Below are positions 8,101-15,716 of a stretch of DNA of 51,171 nt, in pieces; the stretch's first letter is position 1, and each line of letters starts with the position of its first letter. The position numbers and the translations under genes are program-made. The DNA is from Candidatus Methanophagaceae archaeon (GTDB lineage Archaea; Halobacteriota; Syntropharchaeia; Alkanophagales; Methanospirareceae): NCBI GenBank assembly GCA_003194435.1, contig PQXC01000002.1, positions 123,338-174,508 on the forward strand, read 5' to 3'. Below the pieces are notes generated by a model that worked only from the letters and a program-made list of their open reading frames with translations, was not told the origin of the DNA and ran no database searches.

Positions 8101-9707
8101 AATATCTTTACATTGGCAATAATACGATAGAGGATAACGGGTATTGCAACGAATCGGGATTCTGTGCCGGCATCAATCTGCACTGGCGAGGTGGATTCGG
8201 GCAGATAACGAACTCGACCGTGGAGAACAATGTGATAGTGAACAACACGGGCTCGGGAATTTATGTTGCGCAGGGCTATACCGCCATAAAAAACAATACA
8301 GTGAGAGGGAGCAAGAAGAACGATACCGATTTAAATGTTAACGGCTATGGCATCCTCATTGACGGTGGGAGGGTTACCTTCCTCTATAATAATACATGCT
8401 GCGAAAACGAAGGCGCAGATATTGTTAACCAAGGGTTCGCAACTTTCGGTGACGATAATACTTGTGATGTAACGGATAATTACAACGATGAGGGAACACG
8501 AGGTTGCAACTTCTATTGCGGTGGCGTGAATGGTGCCTGTATCGGCGATGTTACAGGCGCAGTTTTCAGATGCGGAGATGTTGTGACAGAGAGCTGCACG
8601 TTCAACCGGAGCATGAGCTGTCGGGGCTGTTCCGCTCGATACGGATACGGTTTAATTGCTGGTGCGGATAACATTACCATTGACGGTGCGGGTTATGCGC
8701 TAACCGGGAACTTCTCGGGCATTGGAATCCTATGCAATCATTCCGGGGTCAAAATAAAGAACCTGCAGGTAGAGGACTTCTCTACTGGTATGGAGATAAA
8801 AAATACAAGTGGAGTCTTGATAGAGAACTGCACCGTGCGTACGAATCTCCTGACGGGCATAAACTTCAGTGCGGATAACGGCACGGTTCGCAATAGCAGG
8901 ATTTACGATAATTTCGGTCCCGGTATATTTGTGGGCGGTGCTAACAGCGTCTTCGAGAATAATACCGTTGCGAAGAATAGAAATGGTACTCTACCGGGCT
9001 ATCCGGGCCATGGCATCCATTTCAGTCCTGATGCGAAAGGCAATAACCTCACCACGAATTTCATCGGCGATAACGAATACTATGATATATACAACGAAGA
9101 TGGGGCGTCGAATTATAATCTCAGCGATAACAATACCTGCGACATCGCGTTCAATTACTGGGATGCCTCAATGCTCAAAGATAAGAAGTATAACTGCACG
9201 TATGCATGGACTCCGCCCGACCTCATAATCTCCGAGAAGTCAGAGCATTGGGTTAATAAAGATGCTAAGACCTATCAGATTAAATACACAATAAAGAACA
9301 TCGGGAAACCAAAATCACGAGAAGCCGGTCCAAGCACGACAAACCTCTCTATTGACAGGCGTGAGGTTGAACGTGCAGATGATAGAGTTCCTTCTTTAAA
9401 TGCAAGTGAAAGCAAGACCAGGATATTCAATTACACCGTGAAGATGTCGGGTACAAGTGATGAAATTAAGGTCTGTGCAGATAGCGATAATGAGGTCAGA
9501 GAGAACAATGATGCGAACATCTTTTATTATAAGGATAATGAGTGGTATTCTGTGGAAGACCTCTTTGAGGATAAAGAAAAGAACAACTGCCTCAAGAATA
9601 GGTTCAGCGAATATGGAGAGGAAAGTTTCAGTCTTCCAGAGGTCACGAATCCAAATGCGGCATGTATTGCTCGGCGTGGTGGCCGTATCATAGCAGTTTA
9701 CTGTTAA
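5187..9707 (+). CDS. Giant modular surface protein: Ig-like, CARDB and two beta-helix domains
   Basis: 1506 residues, signal peptide 1-25. Domain order by eye: an N-terminal beta domain to about 130; a bacterial Ig-like domain (about 132-238, with PPTVIDYAPTG and NNMSYN motifs); a carboxypeptidase-regulatory-like domain (245-330) like that of the protein at 1331; CARDB-type adhesion domains starting near 335, 566 and 672 (PDLVI, PDLMID, and N-C pairs such as DNNC); a first beta-helix (about 777-1110); a second beta-helix with the Cys cap CGDVVTESCTFN (1115-1340); and a last CARDB domain (1342-1480). Very many N-x-S/T sequons. The frame ends abruptly without an anchor, while the next frame (9709-10092) encodes a Pro/Gly linker and a membrane helix, so a frameshift near 9690 probably separates the two. 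Likely an adhesin or S-layer-associated protein. Confidence 0.85.
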   Translation: MKEKIASILLLAGVCLTGIAVLAIAQPVSVVTSTNGTASNQTVNITSHYPVELEINDTEGASRTFNITINQPVNVSWLINGTEVLNESGVNFSEYNAGAVAGYWNVTTYAYNENGSDMRTWWWTVNLTANDTSPPTVIDYAPTGTKVSIKTDVTATFSEAMNSSTLNNATIFVYNSSGSTVAGLITCDSETNTTVTFDPLNELEYNETYHVTITTGVQDLAGNNMSYNHSWNFTTRSEILRNPIVISGCVAGENNMPILNPTVCITNLNTNESFWVETHANESYYRLQTDSTHVRAGDTLRFSVSDGESYCTVINRTITEEDIESGGFQQNFDYRPDLVIISESETFNSYDGTLSVSYTVMNIGDGNATESNTTIYVDGVPKKIDPVGPLAPDEYYSNTVVVYRTFDKRNTTIKVCADSDDAVDERFEDNNCLENEFECTALPNLKTYQYCNIKGPDDSGRFKIALFDIMNCGDSYACQCNATISITNVSVNGTVSDVVVRDRIKPLVPRSHTPHRGSAGPFVCTPNRWVKVRICADGDDEILESDETDNCYDVKPFLCPASACKPDLMIDSISRTWINRTNKTFSITYTVKNDGTGNANASMTHIVGGTKDILDPVPALAPGESYTSTLDGPFYIPGYITTINICTDYYDVVNESDEDNNCRGYRVGVPYLELWKGKAYWVSGEDKTFNICYEIYNNPEKGMGRSNVSTLSVYLDGNLTMTDTIPELDPVWFHPAYKGTIGPLTMPEGKDVTDVVSYRLCLKYEHGETCKGGTFGGGACVGDDGYIVSCGGSFGAWTGPPPVISKSCTLTGDMYCPKGIRVGSSNIVIDGNGSGILGDRSRYYYDKPPYYIHTRAGIYNDGHDNVTIKNMDIRNYYIGITIVGADNNTIENCLVHDNGAVDKYTYGIAVVGSNHTTIEGCEVYNNTGKPTGENVAGGHGINFEGGSNYCVVTNSHIFHNYLSGILASPSCKYLYIGNNTIEDNGYCNESGFCAGINLHWRGGFGQITNSTVENNVIVNNTGSGIYVAQGYTAIKNNTVRGSKKNDTDLNVNGYGILIDGGRVTFLYNNTCCENEGADIVNQGFATFGDDNTCDVTDNYNDEGTRGCNFYCGGVNGACIGDVTGAVFRCGDVVTESCTFNRSMSCRGCSARYGYGLIAGADNITIDGAGYALTGNFSGIGILCNHSGVKIKNLQVEDFSTGMEIKNTSGVLIENCTVRTNLLTGINFSADNGTVRNSRIYDNFGPGIFVGGANSVFENNTVAKNRNGTLPGYPGHGIHFSPDAKGNNLTTNFIGDNEYYDIYNEDGASNYNLSDNNTCDIAFNYWDASMLKDKKYNCTYAWTPPDLIISEKSEHWVNKDAKTYQIKYTIKNIGKPKSREAGPSTTNLSIDRREVERADDRVPSLNASESKTRIFNYTVKMSGTSDEIKVCADSDNEVRENNDANIFYYKDNEWYSVEDLFEDKEKNNCLKNRFSEYGEESFSLPEVTNPNAACIARRGGRIIAVYC

Positions 9708-9708
9708 G

Positions 9709-10092
9709 GTGTGGTTCAAGGAGCCAGAGAAGCCAGAAGTACCGTCATTTGTTAGACCTGGAGGCGGAGGAAGACCACCCGCGGGTGAAGAGAATATCAC
9801 GGGCTATGAACCCGGTCCGGGCGAAGGCGGAGGAGAAAGAAGCGTTGGAGAAGGCAAGGAAGCGCCGATAAATGAGACCAATAAGAGTGTAAGCGGTGGA
9901 AAAACGAAGGAGATATCAGGGTACCGAATTGGACCGAAAGGATTAGAAATATTGGTGGAGAATGTTAAAGTGGTGGCACCGGTGTTTTTGATAATCATGG
10001 TGGTAATATTTGTTGTGCTGTTCTATTCCGGATACTTTGGTGAGAAACGCGCGCACAGGAGGAAGAATAAGAATAACAGGAGGAACAGATAA
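9709..10092 (+). CDS. Gly/Pro-rich linker plus membrane anchor, probably the displaced C-terminus of the giant surface protein
   Basis: 127 residues from a GTG one base after the previous stop. The first 75 residues are a Pro/Gly/Glu-rich linker, followed by a strong hydrophobic helix (about residues 88-108) and a very basic tail (RRKNKNNRRNR). There is no signal peptide, so alone it would be a poor protein; as the end of the 1506-residue surface protein it makes sense. In this frame the codons just upstream (from 9694) read QFTVKV before WFKEPE, which is a natural continuation of a beta-sandwich domain, and skipping one base near 9691 joins the two. Either a sequencing or real single-base indel, or a split gene. 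Confidence 0.6.
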   Translation: MWFKEPEKPEVPSFVRPGGGGRPPAGEENITGYEPGPGEGGGERSVGEGKEAPINETNKSVSGGKTKEISGYRIGPKGLEILVENVKVVAPVFLIIMVVIFVVLFYSGYFGEKRAHRRKNKNNRRNR

Positions 10093-10147
10093 AAACAAAA
10101 ATAGAACCAGCAGTATTTATATCTGCTTATATCTGCTGGATATTTAG

Positions 10148-10171
10148 TTAGGTTTTGTCCAAAAAACCGAA
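10148..10171. promoter_or_regulatory. 24-bp palindromic operator ahead of the ExbB cluster (DtxR-like half-sites)
   Basis: TTAGGTT-N10-AACCGAA. Two more copies with exactly the same 10-base spacing, 17059-17082 (TTCGGTT/AACCTAA) and 17088-17111 (TTAGGTT/AACCGAA), lie ahead of the Feo cluster. The half-sites match the halves of the known DtxR/IdeR box (TTAGGTT and AACCTAA), although that box has a shorter centre. A metal-dependent repressor site is the natural reading; the regulator itself is not in the window. Confidence 0.6.
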
Positions 10172-10176
10172 CTTTT

Positions 10177-10202
10177 TTAGGGAATGGTTTTTGTATCCCT
10201 AA
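10177..10202. promoter_or_regulatory. Second palindrome of the composite operator, TTAGGG-N14-CCCTAA
   Basis: It follows the first palindrome after 5 bases. The same element with the same N14 spacing and the same 5-base gap is at 17117-17142 ahead of the Feo cluster. Inside both copies the string TTTTTGTAT is conserved. It lies 55 bases ahead of the ExbB start and 29 bases ahead of the FeoA-like start. Confidence 0.55.
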
Positions 10203-10257
10203 CTAACAATAAGGATACTATCAAAAGTTGTAAATAAAAACGAGCGACGGATAAAAA

Positions 10258-11025
10258 ATGGTCGTACCACTTACAAGTTTGCCGGAGATTCTCCGTTCTG
10301 CAATATACCTCATCTCAACTTCGCTGCTCTACCCGGTGATCATCGTATTACTTGGATTGACGGCGCTGCTCGTGGTAGAGATCGGCATGTTCTCGTTTGA
10401 ATGGCTTGCGAGAACGGGTAGATTGAAGAGAGGGAGCGTGGTAGAGGGAAAAGGCGAGAAAAAGCGATTGAAACGATTCGTAGCGTATTTCGCAAAGCGT
10501 GAGCCGAAAGATCTGGAAAGGGGAGTGGTTGAGGCGAAGACGCTGATAGATAGGGGCGAATTTGAAGAAGGGATTGATGTACTTGAGGATTGCACGACAA
10601 GGCGATTTGTATATCAGTTTTTAGACGGTCTTTTAGCGCTTAAAGCTAAGGATACCAAATTAAATAACCCGGAACCTGTTTCTGCTCATTTAGATATATT
10701 TTCGATAAATCTCGAGAAGTTACTGCAGAAACTGGAGATAATGGTCTCGAAGCGGCTCGAACGCACGAGGGTGATGGTCAGACTGGGACCGATGTTCGGG
10801 CTCATGGGCACGCTGATACCCATGGGTCCAGCGCTAGTCGCACTCACGAAGGGCGATGTGAACACGCTCGCAAGCAATTTAATCATCGCTTTTGGCACGA
10901 CGGTCGTGGGATTGCTAATCGGTGGTGTTTCTTATTTGATTTCTATGGTCCGAACACGCTGGTATAAAGACGATATGAATGATATCCACTATATCTGTGA
11001 GGTGCTGTTTGGAGGGGGTGAATAA
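10258..11025 (+). CDS. MotA/TolQ/ExbB-family proton channel protein, copy 1
   Basis: 255 residues. Membrane helices near 15-40, and about 172-192 and 210-230, with a long charged cytoplasmic segment between the first and second, the ExbB plan. The conserved ExbB core is visible: RLGPMFGLMGTLIPMGPAL followed by FGTTVVGLLIGGVSY. ExbB forms the pentameric stator of proton-driven motors that energise TonB systems in bacteria. Here the partner 66 bases downstream is a DUF2149 protein that can replace ExbD. The gene is first behind the composite palindromic operator and is probably repressed when metal is plentiful (inference). A second diverged copy lies at 14702. Confidence 0.9.
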   Translation: MVVPLTSLPEILRSAIYLISTSLLYPVIIVLLGLTALLVVEIGMFSFEWLARTGRLKRGSVVEGKGEKKRLKRFVAYFAKREPKDLERGVVEAKTLIDRGEFEEGIDVLEDCTTRRFVYQFLDGLLALKAKDTKLNNPEPVSAHLDIFSINLEKLLQKLEIMVSKRLERTRVMVRLGPMFGLMGTLIPMGPALVALTKGDVNTLASNLIIAFGTTVVGLLIGGVSYLISMVRTRWYKDDMNDIHYICEVLFGGGE

Positions 11026-11091
11026 GAAAACCTCAAGCTTATACAGATTAACACAAGAAGATGAAGAAGAGGCTTTAGGAGGTGATGTGAT

Positions 11092-11445
11092 ATGAAGAAA
11101 ATGAAATACATGAATAGGAAAACGGAGAGAGGTGATGACGGCGATGACGACCCGATGTCGGGCGTTGCGAACCTGTTCGACGTTGCGATGGTATTTGCAG
11201 TTGGATTGCTGCTGATGGTATTGATATACTTCAGCATGCCGGAGCTTTTGACACCAGAGGATGTGACAGTCGTGAAAATAAACGAGCATAATGTGGAAAT
11301 AATCGCGAAACACGGTGAGAAGATCGAGAAGTTGGAGATGTCCAATGAGACGGTGGAGACGGAAATAGTGGGGAAGTTCGGGACAATCTACAAGACAAAG
11401 GACGGTGGGTATTTGCTCGCACCCGCAAATATGACCGGTGGTTGA
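11092..11445 (+). CDS. DUF2149 protein, probable ExbD-like partner, copy 1
   Basis: 117 residues, with AGGAGGTGA about 10 bases before the ATG. One transmembrane helix (about 28-47) is followed by a compact extracytoplasmic domain (50-115). The start of the helix reads NLFDVAMVF with Asp30 in the same place as the proton-carrying Asp of ExbD/TolR (their motif is P-x-x-D-V-x-x-V-L). DUF2149 is found next to ExbB-like proteins in methanogens. I infer that it supplies the ExbD role; the sequence identity to ExbD is limited to this motif and the topology. Confidence 0.85.
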   Translation: MKKMKYMNRKTERGDDGDDDPMSGVANLFDVAMVFAVGLLLMVLIYFSMPELLTPEDVTVVKINEHNVEIIAKHGEKIEKLEMSNETVETEIVGKFGTIYKTKDGGYLLAPANMTGG

Positions 11446-11452
11446 AATACAC

Positions 11453-11498
11453 CTTCTTTCTAAGTTTACGGAAGAACCGCGGGCTAAGGAAGGGAAAA
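11453..11498 (+). repeat. Intergenic repeat element, copy 3 (diverged)
   Basis: CTTCTTTCT followed by GGAAGAACC, then GGGCTAAGGAAGGGAAAA; the same order of blocks as at 1217-1266 and 3914-3958. It lies between the DUF2149 gene and a beta-helix surface-protein gene. Confidence 0.4.
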
Positions 11499-11524
11499 CG
11501 CGGAGGTGAAAGAGGGAATAAAAA

Positions 11525-13471
11525 ATGAAAAGAAGCTTCATCGGGATACCGACGGTAATAGTAATGCTTTTGCCTTTGATATGTTCGGTTTCAGTGGGGA
11601 GCGTGAATGCGGGCTGCATTGGCGATATAACAGGTATAGATTATGGATGCGGAGATACAGTGATAGAGAATTGCACATTCAACGAAGATATGAACTGCAC
11701 GACAAAATACGGGTTGATTATAGGGGCTGATGGCATTACCATTGATGGTAATGGTTATACAATAACGGGTCCTGTCGAGTATGCCGATTCAGAAGGTATT
11801 CACAACAAAGGTTGTAATAATATAACCGTAAAAAATTTGAATATTAAAGATTTTTGTTTCGGGATTTATTTTATGGATGCCAATAACTGTACTATAGACA
11901 ACAATACGATAAGTTATGGCGTGGGAAGTGGGATATGGTTATTCACCTCATCATATAACAACATAACAAACAACGAAATCAATTATGGAAAAGAAGGACA
12001 TGGCATTCTGCTATCTAATAATGCAACAAATAATGTGCTGAAATATAACAGGATATTAACGAAAAACGGTATTGGAATCTGCGTGCACGAGTCAAAAGAA
12101 AACGAATTTTATCATAATTTCGTTTGCGGTAATGCACGAGGGGATATAATTGTAGAACCGGGGTATGGAAATGTGGGCAATAACAACACGTGTAATATCA
12201 CCGCGAATTATAATGATACCGGAACCGGAACTGGAAGTTCTCCATGCACTTATTCTTGCTACTCTGGAGTATTAGTATTGGATGAGAGCATAAAATTAGA
12301 ACCCATCGCCACAACTACAACCGATAAAGATAAAACCCGTCGGGATTGTGGATGCGTATCGCCTTCGGGGAAAATATTCGGGTGCGGTGATGTTGTGACT
12401 GAGAGTTGCACGTTCAACTGCAATTTGTCCTGCCCTGCGGGGCACGGTCTGATAATAGGTGCAGACGGGATTATAATTGATGGCAGGGGTTACGTGCTGG
12501 ATGGAGTGGAACCGGGGACGTGCAGTGGACTTAGTGTTCAGCGTTCCGGGATTTACAATCCGGGACATGATGGAGTGGTGATAAGGAATCTGGAGGTTAA
12601 GAACTTCTGTAACGGGATTTATCTCAAGGGCGATGAGGTTGCCGGCAACTTCGTTTACAATAATACGATAACTAACTGTGAGATACACCACAACGGTAAT
12701 AACGTAGGGGAGACAGCAACGCATGGAATAAAGCTCAAATACGTATCGCGAAGCACGATAAGCGATAACAGGATACATCATAATAAGGGAGGAGGGGACA
12801 GTTGTGAGGGCGGTGGTAATGGAATTTTCCTCTACGCCGGCGATTACAATCTCATATTTAATAATACGATTTGCGATAACACGAAAGCGGGTATTTTCAC
12901 CAAGATGAAACCCCGGTATAACAATATTTCATATAACGAGGTAAAAGGGAATGGGCAGGGCGGGATAATCCTGAGGTGCAAGTGCAGCAGCTCCTTTGAC
13001 ATCGAACATAACATCGTAACGGATAACAAGGGACCGGGGATTTACGTGGGCGGTCCTGACAATAAGCTCCGGTTTAATACGGTAATCAATAACAGGGATG
13101 GCTCGATTTATAGGAATGACGCCTCGATAGCCAATGGAATCCGTATATCGCGGGAAGCATACAATACCACTTTAATTTCAAATGAGGTTACGGGGAATGA
13201 CGATGCAGATATATACGTGCGGGAGGGGCTTACAGCCACGGGCTATAATAATACTTATCGGACATTTCTGAATTTTGAGGATTCTGTTCCAGGCGTTGAA
13301 TGTGAACAGGAGGTAGAGGGGAAGCGAATGGTGGTTTGGGAGGAAGTAATAGAAGAGACAAAACAGGGTATAGAACTACCGCCGGTTAAAGTAACACCGT
13401 TGATGGCTACATTGATTGTGGTTATCGCACTGGCATTTATACTGTACGGGTATTTACGGAAGAGAGCATGA
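11525..13471 (+). CDS. Membrane-anchored surface protein with two right-handed beta-helix domains
   Basis: 648 residues. Signal peptide 1-29. First beta-helix 30-240, opening with YGCGDTVIENCTFN and closing with NTCNITANYND; second beta-helix about 275-590, opening with FGCGDVVTESCTFN. C-terminal transmembrane helix about 620-642 and a short basic end. The second helix is very similar to that of the protein at 2354 (shared SCEGGGNGIFLYAG and IFTKMK blocks). NosD, the namesake of the family, is a periplasmic protein for copper delivery, and other members bind or cleave carbohydrate. Placement between the two ExbB/DUF2149 pairs suggests that it works with this motor at the cell surface, perhaps in metal or ligand capture. 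The stop overlaps the next start (ATGA), so translation is coupled. Confidence 0.85.
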   Translation: MKRSFIGIPTVIVMLLPLICSVSVGSVNAGCIGDITGIDYGCGDTVIENCTFNEDMNCTTKYGLIIGADGITIDGNGYTITGPVEYADSEGIHNKGCNNITVKNLNIKDFCFGIYFMDANNCTIDNNTISYGVGSGIWLFTSSYNNITNNEINYGKEGHGILLSNNATNNVLKYNRILTKNGIGICVHESKENEFYHNFVCGNARGDIIVEPGYGNVGNNNTCNITANYNDTGTGTGSSPCTYSCYSGVLVLDESIKLEPIATTTTDKDKTRRDCGCVSPSGKIFGCGDVVTESCTFNCNLSCPAGHGLIIGADGIIIDGRGYVLDGVEPGTCSGLSVQRSGIYNPGHDGVVIRNLEVKNFCNGIYLKGDEVAGNFVYNNTITNCEIHHNGNNVGETATHGIKLKYVSRSTISDNRIHHNKGGGDSCEGGGNGIFLYAGDYNLIFNNTICDNTKAGIFTKMKPRYNNISYNEVKGNGQGGIILRCKCSSSFDIEHNIVTDNKGPGIYVGGPDNKLRFNTVINNRDGSIYRNDASIANGIRISREAYNTTLISNEVTGNDDADIYVREGLTATGYNNTYRTFLNFEDSVPGVECEQEVEGKRMVVWEEVIEETKQGIELPPVKVTPLMATLIVVIALAFILYGYLRKRA

Positions 13472-14673
13472 AAGAAACGGGTAGAAGACCAGTATTAACG
13501 TTTATAATATCGCTATTGCTGGTAATCTCAGTAATGGTAATGGTAATAGTAAGTAGTGGTAGTGGTGGTGATAGTGGTGTATGGGATAAAGGGCTGAATA
13601 CTAATATTGAAGAGCTAAAAGGGTATGCGGAGAAACTGGTGAGTGTAAGAAATTATAAAAATGCCGGTATATTATACAGTAAAATCGCTTCTCAGTATAG
13701 CAATAAAACCGATTGGGACAATGCATCAAGATATTACGTATTGGCGGGTGATAATTTCGTAATAGTGGAAGAATATGAGCGTGGTGCCGCATCTTATCTA
13801 AATGCTGGCGATTGCTATTATGAAAAGCGAGACTGTGATAATGCATCAAGATATTATACACTGGCGGTGGAGAATTACAAAAAGGTTGATGCGAATTATG
13901 ATGGTTCATGGGTAAACGATAAGATTGAGCGTTGTAAGGAGCTGAGTCTGCTGAGCACGATGCTAATCTTTGGGGTGTTGCTGGCAGTGATAAAGTTCTC
14001 AGCGAAGACCGCATTTGGAACTGCCCTTGCGTCGCTTAATAAGAAAGAAATTTTAGGTGTTGCTTTGGTTTACTTCGCGGTTCCTTTTGCAATGAGCATC
14101 ATAATAGGCGTTCCTGGTGGAGCATACAAATTTGCCAATGCGGTACTGGGTTCTTGGGTGATACTTGGTGCGATGCACATGCTAATAGCGTTTTTTTTGC
14201 TATTTTTAGGTTTATACACGATAAAGAAGTGGGTCAGGAGTAAAAAAGACATTACAAGGAAGACATTTTTGCTCATGGCTATTCCTTGTCCTGTATGCAG
14301 TGCGACGATGTTCATCGCATGTGCGTTGCTTATAATCATGGGTATGGGAAGCCTGGAGACAGGTATGCTGGTAGGGGGTGTGTTCTTTGTTTCCATTCTC
14401 GGGATGACGTTTGCGATACGGGGATTAAGATTAAAATTAAGAAAGAATTTGAATCCATCAAGTCTGGGTGGAGTGATGTTATTCTTCGGGTTGCTTTATT
14501 TCCTTTCGCTATTGCTTATACCGGCATATCTGCCTGTGCGTGATATGGAACTGAACATTGCGGGTATACCACCAAACGATGTGCTTATTGGATTGCTTTT
14601 TATGGCTGTCATGGTTGCTATAGGATTCATCAAACAACACTTTTTCTCTTTCAAACTTTTAGAAAAAGGTTGA
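13468..14673 (+). CDS. DUF2162-family membrane protein with TPR-like N-terminal region
   Basis: 401 residues. A hydrophobic segment at about 9-30 is followed by a soluble part (40-150) made of repeated DNASRYYxLAxxxY helices resembling TPR/SNAP-like repeats, and then by about seven transmembrane helices (155-395). A PCPVC pair (near residue 272) lies at the start of a membrane helix and may bind metal or form a disulfide. DUF2162 is annotated as a predicted transporter and occurs with ExbB/DUF2149 in methanogens. It starts within the stop of the beta-helix gene. Role in transport of a metal or cofactor is inferred; the TPR-like front end is an unusual addition. Confidence 0.8.
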   Translation: MKETGRRPVLTFIISLLLVISVMVMVIVSSGSGGDSGVWDKGLNTNIEELKGYAEKLVSVRNYKNAGILYSKIASQYSNKTDWDNASRYYVLAGDNFVIVEEYERGAASYLNAGDCYYEKRDCDNASRYYTLAVENYKKVDANYDGSWVNDKIERCKELSLLSTMLIFGVLLAVIKFSAKTAFGTALASLNKKEILGVALVYFAVPFAMSIIIGVPGGAYKFANAVLGSWVILGAMHMLIAFFLLFLGLYTIKKWVRSKKDITRKTFLLMAIPCPVCSATMFIACALLIIMGMGSLETGMLVGGVFFVSILGMTFAIRGLRLKLRKNLNPSSLGGVMLFFGLLYFLSLLLIPAYLPVRDMELNIAGIPPNDVLIGLLFMAVMVAIGFIKQHFFSFKLLEKG

Positions 14674-14701
14674 TTAAAAACGCTTCGTGTAAAAAAGAGA
14701 A

Positions 14702-15328
14702 ATGGAGCCAGGACCGCTGTCGGAACTGATGAAAGTTATGTTGACTATAAGTAATTCATTGCTGTATCCAGTGCTGATACTGCTGGTGGTGCTGGTAGCG
14801 GTATCGTTTATGTTTGTCGGGGAACTTTTATCCGATTATTCAAAGAGGAGCGGGAATTTAGAGGATAAGTTTAATGGAGGACATCTGAGCGGTTTCTACA
14901 GTAAGCTGGAAGAAGTGCTCAACGAGCATAGTGATGAGGATACACTCGTGAGAGAAGTGGAGAGGTTATTAGTGGAGAAAGAAGTGGAAATGATGAAGAA
15001 GTTAGAGATACCGCGCATGCTTGTACGTGTTGGACCCATACTCGGACTCATGGGCACTCTTATTCCATTGGGTCCCGCATTGTTGGGACTGAGTGCCGGA
15101 AACATAGAACAGCTGGCGAATAATCTGGTGGTCGCATTTACGACAACGGTAGTGGGTCTTTTGATTGGCGCGGTTTCCATGGTCGTAGCCACCGTGCGAC
15201 ATAGGTGGTACACAGAGGATATGAATGATATGGAATATGTAGCGGAGAAATTGTTAAAACAAGCTTTGGAAAAGTTTGATCAAAACGCTCCACAAAAATG
15301 GAAATTAGGAGGTAAAGAAAATGGATAA
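14702..15328 (+). CDS. MotA/TolQ/ExbB-family proton channel protein, copy 2
   Basis: 208 residues, shorter than copy 1 because the cytoplasmic segment is reduced. The core RVGPILGLMGTLIPLGPALLGL and FTTTVVGLLIGAVS is conserved, with the end WYTEDMNDMEYV matching copy 1 (WYKDDMNDIHYI). It overlaps the following DUF2149 gene by 8 bases, so the stator pair is translationally coupled. The pair is a diverged duplicate of 10258-11445, not a recent copy. Confidence 0.9.
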   Translation: MEPGPLSELMKVMLTISNSLLYPVLILLVVLVAVSFMFVGELLSDYSKRSGNLEDKFNGGHLSGFYSKLEEVLNEHSDEDTLVREVERLLVEKEVEMMKKLEIPRMLVRVGPILGLMGTLIPLGPALLGLSAGNIEQLANNLVVAFTTTVVGLLIGAVSMVVATVRHRWYTEDMNDMEYVAEKLLKQALEKFDQNAPQKWKLGGKENG

Positions 15329-15683
15329 AAGAACGAGGATAATGGGTAGAAGGAAAAGAATAGGAATAGGTGGTCACGGAGGGCTGGAAGAGGACCCGAT
15401 GAGTGGCTTGACGAACCTTTTCGATGTCGCGATGGTCTTCGCCGTGGCGTTGATGCTAGCACTGGTGACTTATAGCAGCTTGCCTGAGTTGATCTCCGGG
15501 AAGAACGTTACGCTCGTGAAGAATCCCGGAACTGCGGATATGGAGATAATAACGAAGCAGGGAGAGAAGGTGGAAATACAGAAGGTTACGAATGAGACCG
15601 TCAAAGGCATGGGCAAGAAACTGGGAACGACATATATGCTGGAAAGTGGAGAGGTGATTTATGTGCCGGAAAGCTATCCGTAA
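15321..15683 (+). CDS. DUF2149 protein, probable ExbD-like partner, copy 2
   Basis: 120 residues; TTAGGAGG lies before the ATG. Basic N-terminus, one transmembrane helix with Asp35 in NLFDVAMVF exactly as in copy 1, then an extracytoplasmic domain with KQGEKVEI and a terminal strand (GEVIYVPESYP). Paired with ExbB copy 2 by overlap. Keeping two motor pairs in one cluster suggests two different loads or an asymmetric stator. Confidence 0.85.
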   Translation: MDKRTRIMGRRKRIGIGGHGGLEEDPMSGLTNLFDVAMVFAVALMLALVTYSSLPELISGKNVTLVKNPGTADMEIITKQGEKVEIQKVTNETVKGMGKKLGTTYMLESGEVIYVPESYP

Positions 15684-15716
15684 TTCTTTTTACTTACTTT
15701 TTAAAAGGATGGATAT

